Below the pieces are notes generated by a model. That model was not told the DNA's origin, searched no databases, and saw nothing but the letters and a program-made list of their open reading frames with translations. From positions 22,155 to 86,154 of the forward strand of contig NZ_BCWM01000017.1 in assembly GCF_001592205.1 (NCBI RefSeq): DNA of 64,000 nt, given 5' to 3'. This stretch comes from Brevundimonas vesicularis NBRC 12165. Its GTDB lineage: Bacteria; Pseudomonadota; Alphaproteobacteria; Caulobacterales; Caulobacteraceae. Position 1 is the stretch's first letter. The number at the start of each line of letters is the position of its first letter. The translations under genes and the position numbers were made by a program. Positions 53,756 to 63,861 of this stretch are shown here, piece after piece.

Positions 53756-55054
53756 ATGGCTGAGAAGCTTTTCCTGGGCGCCAAGCTGCGCAAGCTGCGC
53801 GAGGCGCGCGGCTGGACGCTGGAGGCCTGCGCCGAGCGGCTGGGCCTGTCTCCGTCCTATCTGTCGCAGATCGAGACCAACCAGCGCCCGGCGACCGCGC
53901 GCGTCCTGATCGCCCTGACCCGCGCCTTTCATGTGGACGCCAGTCTGTTCGATCTGGAGGGCGACGCCCGCCTGATCGCCGACTTGCGCGAGGCGACCAC
54001 CGACATTGCGGGTCAGGCCGAACCGCCCACGGCCGCCGAGCTGAAACAGGCCGTCGCCAACACCCCGCGCCTGGCCCGACAGTTTCTGGCCCTGCACCAG
54101 ACCTTCCGCCGTCTGGACGAACGGGTGAAGGCGCTGGCGACGACGCTGGTGCAGGACGGCCAGATCGAGCGGGCGCTGGAGGCCGCCCTGAGCCAGGCGC
54201 ACGGCGTTCGCGTCGCCTATGTCGCCGGTCAGGAGGCGCTGCGTCGCTACGATCCCGCCAGCCGCGTCCTGACGCTGGACGCCTGGCAGCCGGGCGCGAC
54301 GCGGTCGTTCCAGCTGGCGCACCAGCTGGCCCTGCTGTCCTTCCGCGATTTGATCGAAGCCGAACTGGATCAGGCCGCCTTCCGCACGGACGCCGCGCGG
54401 GACGTCGCCCGGGTCGGCCTGGCCAACTATGCGGCCGGCGCGTTGCTCTTGCCCTATCGCGCCTTCCTGGAGGCCGCGCGCGAGGAGAAGCACGACATCG
54501 ACCGGCTGCGCACCCGTTTCCAGGTCAGTTTCGAACAGGTCTGCCACCGGCTCTCGACCCTGCAACGGCCGGGCTGGCGCGGCGTGCCCTTCTATTTCGC
54601 TCGCGTGGATATGGCCGGCAACATCACCAAGCGCCACAGCGCCACCCGTTTCCAGTTCGCCCGCTTCGGCGGCGCTTGCCCGCTGTGGAACGTCCACGAA
54701 GCCTTCGCGGCGCCGGACCGGATCGGGGTGCAACTGGCCGAGATGCCGGACGGCTCGCGCTACATCTCCATCGCCCGTAGCGTGTCCAAACCCAGCGGCT
54801 CCTACCTGGCCAACGACCGCCGCTACGCCCTGTCCCTGGGCTGCGAGGTCGAACATGCGGGCGCGCTGGTCTATGCGGCCGGCCTCGATCTGAACGGCCC
54901 GGCGGCCCGGATCGGCGTCAGTTGCCGCATCTGCGAGCGCACCGACTGCACCCAGCGCGCCTTCCCGCCCCTGGACCGGACCCTGCATGTGCCGGAGAAC
55001 GAGCGCGGCGTGGTGCCCTATGTGCTGGATGGCCCGCGCCCCGACCGCTATTGA
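53756..55054 (+). CDS. Short-chain fatty acyl-CoA regulator (ScfR/RamB-like, XRE family)
   Basis: 432 residues. The helix-turn-helix is at the N-terminus ([37 protein letters not shown]). The long C-terminal region is the ScfR/DUF2083 type: [42 protein letters not shown] (short metallopeptidase-like segment) and the final cysteine cluster [21 protein letters not shown]. Relatives sense acyl-CoA levels and control acetate or propionate genes. It is divergent from pccB with operators in between, so propionyl-CoA control is a fair inference. A TTG at 53750 is also in frame. Confidence 0.9.
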   Translation: MAEKLFLGAKLRKLREARGWTLEACAERLGLSPSYLSQIETNQRPATARVLIALTRAFHVDASLFDLEGDARLIADLREATTDIAGQAEPPTAAELKQAVANTPRLARQFLALHQTFRRLDERVKALATTLVQDGQIERALEAALSQAHGVRVAYVAGQEALRRYDPASRVLTLDAWQPGATRSFQLAHQLALLSFRDLIEAELDQAAFRTDAARDVARVGLANYAAGALLLPYRAFLEAAREEKHDIDRLRTRFQVSFEQVCHRLSTLQRPGWRGVPFYFARVDMAGNITKRHSATRFQFARFGGACPLWNVHEAFAAPDRIGVQLAEMPDGSRYISIARSVSKPSGSYLANDRRYALSLGCEVEHAGALVYAAGLDLNGPAARIGVSCRICERTDCTQRAFPPLDRTLHVPENERGVVPYVLDGPRPDRY

Positions 55055-55061
55055 TCGGGGC

Positions 55062-56099
55062 ATGACCTCACACGCACCCATCGGCGTCGCCGTCGTCGGC
55101 TACGGCCTGGCGGGCCAGACCTTCCACGCCCCCCTGATCGCGGCGACCCCCGGCCTGCGCCTGACCGCCGTCGTCTCGTCCCGGCCCGAAGCGGTCCACG
55201 CCGACCTGCCTGACGTTGAGGTCCTGCCCGATCTGGACACAGCCATCGCCCGCGACGACATCGGCCTGATCGTCGTCGCCACCCCCGACGCCTTGCACGC
55301 CGAACAGTCGATCGCCGCGCTGAGTGCCGGCAAGTCGGTGGTGGTGGACAAACCCTTCGCCGCCACCTTGGCTGACGCGGAAAGCGTCGCCGCCGTCGCG
55401 GCGTCATCCCCCGGCGTCTTCAGCGTCTTCCAGAACCGCCGTTGGGACGCCGACTTCCTGACTTTGCGCGGCCTGGTCGACCAGGGCGAACTGGGCGACG
55501 TCGCCGTGTTCGAAAGCCACTATGACCGCTTCCGTCCGACCGTCACCGACCGCTGGAAGGACAGACGCGACGGCGGCGTCTGGGCCGACCTGGGTCCGCA
55601 CCTGATCGACCAGGCGGTCCAGCTGTTCGGGCCGCCGCTGGCCATCTATGCCGACCTCCAGGCCCAACGTTTCGGCGCCACGGCCATCGACTACGCCCAC
55701 GTTCTGCTGCGCTATGACCGTCTGCGGGTCATCCTGAACATGAGCCACCTCGCCGCCGAGGCCAGTCTCCGCTACGCCGTCCACGGCACGGGCGGCAGCT
55801 TCATCAAACGCGGCCTCGACGCCCAGGAGGGGCAGTCCAAGGCCGGCCTGCGTCCCGGCGACGCGGACTGGGGCCTCGATCCCTCGCCCGGTGTGCTGAC
55901 GAAACAGATAGACGGTGAAACCGTCCGCACCACGCCGACGCCCTCACGCGGTGATTATCCCGCCTTCTACGCCGCCATGCGCGACGCGATCCTCGGCGAG
56001 GGACCGCCGCCGGTGCCCGCCGATCAGGCCCTGACCGTCATGCGCATCCTCGACGCCGGTCTGCGCAGCGCGGCGGAGCGTCGCGAGATCGCTCTCTAG
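55062..56099 (+). CDS. Gfo/Idh/MocA-family oxidoreductase
   Basis: 345 residues from the ATG at 55062, 7 bases after the regulator. The Rossmann start is IGVAVVGYGLAGQTFHAPLI. VVVDKPFAATLADAES is the conserved EKP-like motif (DKP form), and the C-terminal domain has FQNRRWDADFLTLRGLVDQGELG and GVWADLGPHLIDQAVQLFG. Such enzymes use NAD(P)H to act on sugars or inositols; the substrate is unknown. Its stop shares the CTAG with the pyk stop on the other strand. Confidence 0.88.
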   Translation: MTSHAPIGVAVVGYGLAGQTFHAPLIAATPGLRLTAVVSSRPEAVHADLPDVEVLPDLDTAIARDDIGLIVVATPDALHAEQSIAALSAGKSVVVDKPFAATLADAESVAAVAASSPGVFSVFQNRRWDADFLTLRGLVDQGELGDVAVFESHYDRFRPTVTDRWKDRRDGGVWADLGPHLIDQAVQLFGPPLAIYADLQAQRFGATAIDYAHVLLRYDRLRVILNMSHLAAEASLRYAVHGTGGSFIKRGLDAQEGQSKAGLRPGDADWGLDPSPGVLTKQIDGETVRTTPTPSRGDYPAFYAAMRDAILGEGPPPVPADQALTVMRILDAGLRSAAERREIAL

Positions 56100-57541
56100 C
56101 TCTTCTTGCGGCCCTTCGACGTCGCCGCAGGCGCGTGGGCCAGTCGCAGCAGATTGGCCGCACCGGGCGCTCCGAACGGCGTGCCCGCCAGGATCAGGAT
56201 GCGCTGGCCCGGCTCGGCCAGACCATATTTGACCGCGCTGTTGACGGCGTCGTCCGTCACGGCCTCCAGCGAGTCCGGCTGCTCGCCCAGACGCGGCTCC
56301 AGTCCCCAGACCAGGGCCAGCCGGCGCGCGGTGTTGGGATTGGGGGTCAGCACCAGAATCGGCTTCAGCGGCCGCTCGCGCGCCATCCGCCGCGCCGTGC
56401 CGCCCAGGGTCGTGAACACCACCAGACAGCCGGTCGAGGGCGCATTCGCCGCCATCCGCGCCGCCCCGACTAGGGCGTCCACATCATGCTCGTCCATGCC
56501 GGCATGTTCGGCGCCCATCAGGCTGGGCCACATCGGATCGCGTTCGACGCGCTCGATGATCCGGCTCATGATGCCGACGGATTCCAGCGGATAGTCGCCC
56601 GACGCCGTTTCGGCCGACAGCATTAGGGCGTCCGCACCCTCATAGACCGCATTGGCCACATCGGTCGCCTCGGCGCGGGTCGGGGCCGGGGCGCTGGTCA
56701 TGGATTCCAGCATCTGGGTGGCCACGATCACCGGAACGCCGCGATTGCGGGCCGCGCGCACGATCTGCTTTTGCGCCACCGGCACATCCTCGGGATCCAG
56801 CTCGACGCCCAGATCGCCACGCGCCACCATCACCCCGTCGCAGTAGTCTAGGATGGCTTCCAGATCGGCCAGGGCCGCCGGTTTCTCGATCTTGGCGAGG
56901 CAGGCCGCCTGACCATTCACGATCCGCTTCAGCTCAGCCATGTCCTCGGGCTTCTGAACGAAGCTGAGCGCCACCCAGTCCACGCCCATCCGCAGGGCGA
57001 AGGCCAAGTCTTCACGGTCTTTGGGCGTCAGGGCCGAGACCGGGATCACCGCCTCCGGCACCGCCACGCCCTTGCGGTCCGACAACTTAGAGCCGCTCTC
57101 GACCGTCACATCGGCCCACTCGTCGGTCCGCTCGCCCACACGCAGCCGCACCCGGCCGTCGTCCAGAAGCAGCAGCATGCCCTTGCGCAGCGCCTTGAAG
57201 ATTTCAGGATGCGGCATCTGCACCCGCGTCTCGTCGCCGGGCGTCGGGTCCAGATCGAAACGCATGGTGTGGCCCGGCTTGACCGAGATCTCGACGTCCT
57301 TGAAACGGCCCAAACGCAGCTTCGGCCCTTGAAGGTCGGCCAACACGCCCAGCGGACGCTGCAACGCCATTTCGGCGCCGCGCACCGCCTTCAACGCGGC
57401 GGCGTGATCCTCATGCGACCCGTGGCTGAAGTTCAGGCGGAAGACGTCCACCCCCGCCTGGGCCAGCGCCTTGACGGTGCTGGGCGCACGGCTGGCGGGT
57501 CCCAGGGTGGCGACGATGCGCGCGCGACGGGCTCGGTTCAT
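56096..57541 (-). CDS. pyk: Pyruvate kinase
   Basis: 481 residues from the ATG at 57541. Motifs: ARIVATLGPASRAPSTVKALAQ, DVFRLNFSHGSHEDH, LADLQGPKLRLG, VDWVALSFVQKPEDM, LAKIEKPAALADLEAILDYCDGVMVARGDLGVEL (nucleotide-binding and catalytic Lys) and MLSAETASGDYPLESV. The C-terminal domain holds the allosteric part. It makes pyruvate and ATP from phosphoenolpyruvate. Two direct repeats 20 bases apart lie about 110-140 bases upstream. It is convergent with the Gfo/Idh gene. Confidence 0.96.
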   Translation of the reverse strand: MNRARRARIVATLGPASRAPSTVKALAQAGVDVFRLNFSHGSHEDHAAALKAVRGAEMALQRPLGVLADLQGPKLRLGRFKDVEISVKPGHTMRFDLDPTPGDETRVQMPHPEIFKALRKGMLLLLDDGRVRLRVGERTDEWADVTVESGSKLSDRKGVAVPEAVIPVSALTPKDREDLAFALRMGVDWVALSFVQKPEDMAELKRIVNGQAACLAKIEKPAALADLEAILDYCDGVMVARGDLGVELDPEDVPVAQKQIVRAARNRGVPVIVATQMLESMTSAPAPTRAEATDVANAVYEGADALMLSAETASGDYPLESVGIMSRIIERVERDPMWPSLMGAEHAGMDEHDVDALVGAARMAANAPSTGCLVVFTTLGGTARRMARERPLKPILVLTPNPNTARRLALVWGLEPRLGEQPDSLEAVTDDAVNSAVKYGLAEPGQRILILAGTPFGAPGAANLLRLAHAPAATSKGRKKS

Positions 57542-57645
57542 GACGTTTCCTGTTGGCTCTCTCGGACGGCAAAAAGGGGCCGCCTGGGCGATTTCGCCCT
57601 CTTCTGCCAACGAAACCCGCGCTGCGTAAGGCCGCCTTCCCCTCA

Positions 57646-57678
57646 GGAAACATGAGTTGACGGCCGGAAACAGGAGTT
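57646..57678. repeat. Two 13-base direct repeats 20 bases apart upstream of pyk
   Basis: GGAAACATGAGTT (57646-57658) and GGAAACAGGAGTT (57666-57678) differ at one base and start exactly 20 bases apart, about two helical turns. They might bind a regulator on one DNA face. Confidence 0.45.
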
Positions 57679-59381
57679 TATCTGGCCGCCGCCCCGCAAG
57701 CCGCCACAACAAATCCGTTCAGATCGATGCAGCGGCCCTCGACCTGGGGCGCGGGGACGCCGATCACATGAGCGAGGGTCGGGGCGATATCGACGGTCCG
57801 GATCGGCAGGAACCGCTCTTCGGCCTTGGCGCCCGGCCACCAGAAGATGATCGGCACGCGTCGGTCATATTCCCACGGCGTTCCGTGTCCGGCCAGGGTC
57901 GAGCCCACGCGGCCGCCCGAGGTGGTGTTCTGGGTCCAGGCGAACTGGATGTCGGGCGATCGCTCGGCGACGGTCGACAGCCGCATCCGCTCGCGCACCG
58001 TCATCATCTCCGGCTGACGGCTGTCCGGCAGAGGCTCGGCCAGCAGCCGGTCGCGCGTCTCGGCGAAGGCCACGTCGGGCAGGGCGCGCAGCATCTCGAC
58101 CGCTGCTTCCGCCACCTGTGTCCGCAACGGATCGGGCAGCGACTTGTGATCCGCATCGGCGACCATCCAGCCGCTTCCGCCGGACTGCAGCGGATCGGCG
58201 TCCAGGTTGAAGCGCGCCTTCAGCGCGGCGTTGACGCCCTTGATCGCATCGGTGTCGGCGCGGTGCGCGCGCGGATAACCATGCTCATGCAGCCGCTCGA
58301 CGAAGTCCGAACCGCCGTGATCAGCCGTCAGAACCACCAGGGCGCCGCCCGGAACCTCGGCCAGCCTGTCCAGGAACGCGCCCAAGGCCGCATCCAGCCG
58401 GTGCATCTGCTCGCACATCTCCGGCCCCTGGGTGCCGTACATATGGCCGATCCGGTCGGTGGCCGACAGGCTGACGCCCAGCATGTCGGTCGCCATCCCC
58501 TGCCCCAGCTTCTGGCTGTCCAGCAGATATTCCGCCGCCTTCAGCGTCTGCTCGTCCAGCAATGGCGAGGTGTCGAACTTCAGCCCCACCGGCGGCAGCA
58601 CCGAATGGAAGGTCTGGCCGCGAATGGTCCAGTCGCCCGCCAGCGCTCGGCAGTCCGCGTTCTGATAGTCCCAGGCTGTCGGCGTCGCCGCCGTCCAGGC
58701 GTTGAAGTCGCTGTTGAACGCTGCAACTGGCGCCAGCTTCGCCTCGGCCGTCTGTCCCGGCTCGACATAGGTGGTCAGTCCAAACCCGTCGGTAAACCAG
58801 AAGGCCTGCCCCTGATGACCGGCCAGATTGATCGCCCCGCGATCCTTGCCCGACACCGCCATGACCTTGCTGTCCGGACTGACGGCCTTCAGCCAGTCAC
58901 CCAGCGTCGTCGCACGCAGCTGGTCCGGGCCCACCGGTCCGTTGTCGGTGTCGTCACGCCCGTGCGCCAGATGGTTCTGCGGCGCGGCCAGGCAATAGAC
59001 TTCCTTGCCGGTCTTGCCGTCGATCCAGTCGTTGGCGGGGATGCCGGTCTCGGCCGGGTGCATGCCGGTCAGAACCGTGGAGTGGCCCGGGCAGGTCTCG
59101 GTCAGACCATGGGTCTGATAGCCGTTGATCGACACCAGTCCCTGGTCAGCCAACCGGCGCAGGCCGCCGCTGTAGCGGCTGCGATACTGGTTGAAGAGGT
59201 TGGCGCTGAACTGATCGACCACGATGGTCACGATCAGTTTGGGCGGCGTCAGGGCCGCAGCCGATGCCTGAGGCGCGGCGGCCTGAACCGGCGGCTGGGC
59301 GACCGGCGCGCCCGCACAGGCGGCGCCCGCGATCGACAAGACGGCCAGACACGCGGCGGCGACGTGACGCGACAGGGACAT
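57678..59381 (-). CDS. PafA-like alkaline phosphatase, probable lipoprotein
   Basis: 567 residues from the ATG at 59381. The signal peptide ends in a lipobox-like AGAAC, so it may be lipid-anchored; an alternative start five codons upstream (59396) changes little. The alkaline-phosphatase superfamily metal sites are TIVVDQFSANLFNQY (Asp), the nucleophile region HGLTETCPGHSTVLTGMHP (Thr), VVLTADHGGSDF (Asp, His) and a later GHGTPWEYDRRVPI (His). The PafA/SPAP type uses Thr as nucleophile and is not repressed by phosphate. It would release phosphate from organic esters outside the inner membrane. No Pho box is seen. Confidence 0.9.
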   Translation of the reverse strand: MSLSRHVAAACLAVLSIAGAACAGAPVAQPPVQAAAPQASAAALTPPKLIVTIVVDQFSANLFNQYRSRYSGGLRRLADQGLVSINGYQTHGLTETCPGHSTVLTGMHPAETGIPANDWIDGKTGKEVYCLAAPQNHLAHGRDDTDNGPVGPDQLRATTLGDWLKAVSPDSKVMAVSGKDRGAINLAGHQGQAFWFTDGFGLTTYVEPGQTAEAKLAPVAAFNSDFNAWTAATPTAWDYQNADCRALAGDWTIRGQTFHSVLPPVGLKFDTSPLLDEQTLKAAEYLLDSQKLGQGMATDMLGVSLSATDRIGHMYGTQGPEMCEQMHRLDAALGAFLDRLAEVPGGALVVLTADHGGSDFVERLHEHGYPRAHRADTDAIKGVNAALKARFNLDADPLQSGGSGWMVADADHKSLPDPLRTQVAEAAVEMLRALPDVAFAETRDRLLAEPLPDSRQPEMMTVRERMRLSTVAERSPDIQFAWTQNTTSGGRVGSTLAGHGTPWEYDRRVPIIFWWPGAKAEERFLPIRTVDIAPTLAHVIGVPAPQVEGRCIDLNGFVVAACGAAAR

Positions 59382-59453
59382 GAACAACTCCAACAACAGC
59401 CGTGCGGCCTCTAGCTGTTGCGGATGGCGCCCGCGTGACAGCCCGGCTCGCTC

Positions 59454-60398
59454 CTAGTGCGATTCCTTGGACCGCAGGCGCGCGACCTGATGCAGGACCA
59501 GCACCACCACCCCGCCGACGATCAGCCCGATCACGGCCGAGGCCACCGCCGTCGTCAGCCAGCTCATCACGCCGGCCAACGGCCCGAACAGTTCGCCGAC
59601 GGCATGCGACAGATGCTCGACCGGTACCGCCGGCCAGTGCAGCCCCAGCGTATGGGAACCATGCAGCAGAATGCCGCCGCCGACCCACAGCATGGCCGCC
59701 GTGCCGATCGCCGACAGGGCGCTCATCACCATCGGCATGCCCTTGACCAGACCCCGCCCCAAAGCGCGCACCCCGCCATTGGGCCGTTGAGCCAGATGCA
59801 GGCCGATGTCGTCCATCTTCACGATCAGGCCGACCGCGCCATAGACGACCACGGTCATGGCGATGCCGACCACAGCCAGCACAGCGGCCTGGGTCAAGAT
59901 CGGCTGCGCCGCCACATCGGCCAGGGCGATGGCCATGATCTCGGCAGACAGGATCAGGTCAGTGCGCACCGCGCCAGACACCGTCGTCTTCTCCAGCGCC
60001 GCCGCATCGCGCGCGACCGGCGCGGCATCCTCATGCCCGCCGTGCCCCATCGCCTCCAGCAGCTTTTCCGCCCCCTCGAAACACAGATAGGTCCCGCCGC
60101 ACATCAGGATCGGGGTGATGGCCCAGGGCGCGAAGGCGCTGAGCACCAGGGCCACCGGCAGGATGAAGATCAGCTTGTTGCGAAACGACCCGAGCGCAAT
60201 CTTGCTGATGATCGGCAGTTCGCGGCTGGGCGACAGGCCCATGACATAGCGCGGCGTCACCGCCGCATCGTCCACCACCACGCCGGCGGCCTTGGTCGAG
60301 GCCTTGCCCGCCGCCGCTCCCACGTCATCCAGCGACGCGGCCGCCAGCTTTGCGATGCCGGCGACGTCGTCCAGCAGCGCGATCAGTCCAGACGGCAT
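59454..60398 (-). CDS. DUF808 family membrane protein
   Basis: 314 residues. MPSGLIALLDDVAGIAKLAAASLDDVG is the typical DUF808 N-terminus, and GLSPSRELPIISKIALGSFRNKLIFILP precedes several spans (about residues 75-95, 165-185, 220-240, 280-300). E. coli YedI is a relative; its function is unknown. It lies 2 bases after alaC on the same strand. The frame upstream of 60398 runs antisense-like inside alaC and is not used. Confidence 0.88.
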   Translation of the reverse strand: MPSGLIALLDDVAGIAKLAAASLDDVGAAAGKASTKAAGVVVDDAAVTPRYVMGLSPSRELPIISKIALGSFRNKLIFILPVALVLSAFAPWAITPILMCGGTYLCFEGAEKLLEAMGHGGHEDAAPVARDAAALEKTTVSGAVRTDLILSAEIMAIALADVAAQPILTQAAVLAVVGIAMTVVVYGAVGLIVKMDDIGLHLAQRPNGGVRALGRGLVKGMPMVMSALSAIGTAAMLWVGGGILLHGSHTLGLHWPAVPVEHLSHAVGELFGPLAGVMSWLTTAVASAVIGLIVGGVVVLVLHQVARLRSKESH

Positions 60399-60400
60399 AG

Positions 60401-61609
60401 TCAGTCTTCCCGGCTGGGCGGCACATTGACGCCCTGCGATTTCAAATAGGATTTGATGTTGCGCGCGGCCTGGCGGATGCGCTGTTCGTTCTCGACCATG
60501 GCGATGCGCACGAAGCCCTCGCCGTTCTCGCCATAGCCGACGCCCGCCGCCACCGCGACCTTGGCGTGGGTCAGCAACTGCTTGGAAAACTCCAGACTGC
60601 CCAAATGCTTCAGCGCCGGCGGCAAGGGCGCCCAGGCGAACATGGAGGCGGCGGGTTTGGGAATGTCCCAGCCCGCGCGGCCGAAACTCTCGACCAGCAC
60701 ATCTCGCCGGCGGTGATAGAGTTTGCGGTTCTGCTCGACGATGTCCTGCGGCCCGTTCAGCGCGGCGCACGCCGCCGCCTGGATCGGCGTGAAGGCGCCG
60801 TAGTCGAGGTAGGATTTCACCCGCGTCATGGCCGCGATCAGCTTCTTGTTGCCGACCGCGAACCCCATGCGCCAGCCGGCCATGCTGTAGGTCTTCGACA
60901 GCGAGGTGAACTCGATGGCCACGTCCTTGGCCCCCGGCACCTGCAGGATCGAGACCGTCGGCTTGCCATCGTAATAGAGTTCCGAATAGGCCAGGTCGCT
61001 GATGATCCACAGGTCGTTGGCCTTGGCGAAAGCCACGACGCGTTCGTAGAAGGCCAGGTCCACCGTCTCCGCCGTCGGGTTCGACGGATAGTTCATCACC
61101 AGGATCTTGGGCCGGGGCACGGTGAAGGCCATGGCCCGCTCCAGCGCCTCGAAATACTTCTCGTCCGGCGTGGTCGGCACGCTGCGGATCGCGGCGCCGG
61201 CGATGATGAAGCCGAAGGTGTGGATCGGATAGGACGGATTGGGCGCCAGGATCACGTCGCCCGGCTCGGTGATGGCCGTGGCCAGGCTGGCCAGCCCCTC
61301 CTTGGAGCCCATGGTGACGATCACCTCGGTCTCGGGGTCCAGGTCGACGCCGAAGCGGCGGCCATAGTAGTTGGCCTGGGCGCGACGCAGGCCGGGAATG
61401 CCCCGCGAGGCCGAATAGCCGTGGGCGTCGGGCTTGCGCGCCACCTCGATCAGCTTGTCGATCACATGCTGGGGCGGCGGCAGGTCGGGGTTGCCCATCC
61501 CCAGGTCGATCACGTCCTCGCCCGCCGCACGGGCCGCCGCGCGCATCGCATTGGTCTCGGCGATGACATAGGGCGGCAACCGCTTCATGCGGTAGAATTC
61601 TTCGGACAT
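60401..61609 (-). CDS. alaC: Alanine transaminase-type aminotransferase (AlaC-like)
   Basis: 402 residues of the class I/II aminotransferase fold. YRMKRLPPYVIAETNAMRAAAR, IDLGMGNPDLPPPQHVIDK, HGYSASRGIPGLRRA and the PLP-lysine motif EFTSLSKTYSMAGWRMGFAVGN. SYLDYGAFTPIQAAA and VRIAMVENEQRIRQAARNIK are near the end. The match to E. coli AlaC, as I remember it, is close; similar sequences are often named LL-diaminopimelate aminotransferase, so the substrate is inference. It makes alanine from pyruvate and glutamate. The start MSEEFYRMK at 61609 is well supported. Confidence 0.88.
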   Translation of the reverse strand: MSEEFYRMKRLPPYVIAETNAMRAAARAAGEDVIDLGMGNPDLPPPQHVIDKLIEVARKPDAHGYSASRGIPGLRRAQANYYGRRFGVDLDPETEVIVTMGSKEGLASLATAITEPGDVILAPNPSYPIHTFGFIIAGAAIRSVPTTPDEKYFEALERAMAFTVPRPKILVMNYPSNPTAETVDLAFYERVVAFAKANDLWIISDLAYSELYYDGKPTVSILQVPGAKDVAIEFTSLSKTYSMAGWRMGFAVGNKKLIAAMTRVKSYLDYGAFTPIQAAACAALNGPQDIVEQNRKLYHRRRDVLVESFGRAGWDIPKPAASMFAWAPLPPALKHLGSLEFSKQLLTHAKVAVAAGVGYGENGEGFVRIAMVENEQRIRQAARNIKSYLKSQGVNVPPSRED

Positions 61610-61772
61610 GACAGGCTCGTCGTTGGGATCTGCGGCCGTGGATCGACCGCCTTTAGCGCTTAGCGCGCCAGCGGCCTCGCGCAACAGCATTGAAGGTCAT
61701 TTTCACCTTTCAGGCGTACGAAATCTGTGCGTCGCGCAAAAACTTGGTCGAAATGGCTGCCGGTCAGCGCCC

Positions 61773-63800
61773 TCAATAGCTCAACCGCAAACCGACGCTG
61801 AGCGTTCGCGGCGGGCCGTATCCGGCGACGCCCGTGCCCGTTTCCGACACCTCGACATCCTCGTCGAACAGATTGTCCGCCGCCATCCAAAGGGTCGCGT
61901 TCGGCGTGAAGGCCCACTCCCCTCGCGCATCCAGCGTCGCGGCGGCGTCCAGCACCCGGCTGTTCAGGTCGTCGTCGAACCGGCTCGATTCATAACGTGC
62001 CGCCAGGGCCAGGGTCAGTCGATCGGTCGCGCGCCAATCCAGCCCGGCCGTGGCGCTCCACTCCGGCGCCTGTGCGGGGCGCAAGCCGGTCAGCTGCGCG
62101 GCGGACGATCCGCCGTCGATCTCGGCGTCGGTCCAGGACGCAGCGGCGTTCAGCGACACGGCTGACGACAGGTCCAGCGCCCCCGTCAGTTCCACGCCCC
62201 AGGCGTCGATGGTCCCGGCGTTTTGGCGCTGGCGCAGCACGCCGCCTGCCGGCACGAACCCGGCGCGCGGGAAGGTCGCCGGCCCGGACCCGAGCGTCAC
62301 ATTGACGATGGCGTCCTCGATCTGGTTCCAGAACACCGACGCGCCCCAACGCACGCCGGCGCGGTCGAAGGCCAATCCCGTCTCCACACCCTTCAGCGTT
62401 TCCGGCGTCAGGGCGGCGTTGGCCTCGGTGATGTCGTTGCCGACGCGGAACGGCCGATGCAGTTCGTTCAACGTGGCGGGCCGGAACCCGGAATAGGCTG
62501 CCGTCCGCGCCGCATAGCCGCCGCCCAGATCACGCCGAAGGGCCAGACGCGCGCTGACCACCTCGCCCGACCGATCCGAGTCGCTCTCGTTCAGCAGGAC
62601 GGCGCCGGTCGCCAGCGTGTTCTCCTGACGAAATCCGCCCGTATTCTCCCACCGATCCACCCGAACTCCGCCAGCCACCAGCCATTCGGCCGCGGTCCAG
62701 GACGCATCGACATAGGCGCCGGCCACAGCCGTCTCCCCGCCCGCACGCCGAATACGGGTGAAACCCGCGCCCGTTGGATTACTGAAGAGTTCGTTGGTCT
62801 CGCCGTCGTTGAAGCGCGCATCCGCGCCAAGCTCCCACTCCAGCCGTCCGCCCGCGAACTCCGTCATTCTACGGCGCAGCGCCGCATTCAGCCCCCATCC
62901 CGTCGCGGGCGTCTTGAACTGATCGTTGGCCGGCGTCGTGGTCGAGCGGTCGGCCGACACCGAGGCCGAACTGTTGGCCAGATTGCTGTCGATCCGCCAT
63001 GCCTGTAGCCGCCAGCCATAGCCGTCGGCCATCGGCGTCTGCGCCGCCGTGGCGCTCAGGCTGTGCCCGCTGGCGTTGGCGCGCGTTCCGGCCAGCCCCG
63101 ATCCGCGATCCTCTTCCCAGGTTGCCGCCCTGACGGACAGGTTCGCCTGTCCCAAGGCCGTATCGACCCGCAGCGATGCACTTCGGCTGTCGAGATCCAG
63201 CGGCGTGTCCGCTGCGCCTGCCGCCGGCCCGCGCACGGGCACATAGCCGTCGCTGACTTCGCGCAAGCCGCTCAACGTCACCGCCAAAGGTCCCAGTCGG
63301 GTGGAGCCGGAGCCCGCCGCCCGCAAGCCGCCCCGCTCGGATGCGGACACATCCAGCGCGCCGCCTTTCCCGCGTTCACGCAGGGTGATCGTGCCCGTCA
63401 GCGCGCCCGCGCCATAGGGGCCCGAGCCCGCGCCCCGGATCACATCCAGGCTCTCCAGAGATTCCGGCGTCGCCTGGGACCAGATGACCCAGCCCCCGAA
63501 CGGATCGTTCAGCGGCACGCCGTCCAGCATGACTAGCGTCCGTCCTGCCCCAGACGGCGCGATGGCCCTCAGCGAAATCCCTTGCGTCGTCGGATTGGCC
63601 GCCGCGCTGCTGGTGCGTCGAAACAGCGACACAGCGGGCACGGACCGCAACGCCTCGTCGAGACGCGACGATCGGGACAGCACCGTCTCATCGATCCGCA
63701 CAACGGAAAACGCGGCGTCCGCCGCCGCCGGCGGCAGACGCGCTGCGGTGACGACGATCTCGGACAGGGCGGTGGGCGGAGTCACATCTTGAAGCATCAT
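61773..63800 (-). CDS. TonB-dependent receptor (BtuB-like) without an evident signal peptide
   Basis: 675 residues from the ATG-ATG at 63800, after AGGGA. The TonB-box-like SEIVVTA comes only 12 residues after the start, with no hydrophobic signal before it; the frame is closed by a stop at 63858-63860. The plug has NPTTQGISLRAIAPSGAGRTLVMLDGVPLNDPFGG and LDVIRGAGSGPYGAGALTG. The barrel ends RTLSVGLRLSY with the aromatic end typical of such receptors. Either the true start lies beyond an error or frameshift upstream, or secretion has been lost. Substrate unknown; vitamin B12 or a siderophore are both possible. Confidence 0.85.
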   Translation of the reverse strand: MMLQDVTPPTALSEIVVTAARLPPAAADAAFSVVRIDETVLSRSSRLDEALRSVPAVSLFRRTSSAAANPTTQGISLRAIAPSGAGRTLVMLDGVPLNDPFGGWVIWSQATPESLESLDVIRGAGSGPYGAGALTGTITLRERGKGGALDVSASERGGLRAAGSGSTRLGPLAVTLSGLREVSDGYVPVRGPAAGAADTPLDLDSRSASLRVDTALGQANLSVRAATWEEDRGSGLAGTRANASGHSLSATAAQTPMADGYGWRLQAWRIDSNLANSSASVSADRSTTTPANDQFKTPATGWGLNAALRRRMTEFAGGRLEWELGADARFNDGETNELFSNPTGAGFTRIRRAGGETAVAGAYVDASWTAAEWLVAGGVRVDRWENTGGFRQENTLATGAVLLNESDSDRSGEVVSARLALRRDLGGGYAARTAAYSGFRPATLNELHRPFRVGNDITEANAALTPETLKGVETGLAFDRAGVRWGASVFWNQIEDAIVNVTLGSGPATFPRAGFVPAGGVLRQRQNAGTIDAWGVELTGALDLSSAVSLNAAASWTDAEIDGGSSAAQLTGLRPAQAPEWSATAGLDWRATDRLTLALAARYESSRFDDDLNSRVLDAAATLDARGEWAFTPNATLWMAADNLFDEDVEVSETGTGVAGYGPPRTLSVGLRLSY

Positions 63801-63861
63801 CGTCCCTACGGATTTGCCGGCCAAGGGCAAAGCCTGACCTGGAAAGAAAGATTCAACTCAC

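Noticed and set aside
57657..59414. A 585-codon open frame on the plus strand
   Set aside because: It is opposite the phosphatase gene, whose metal-site motifs are clear.
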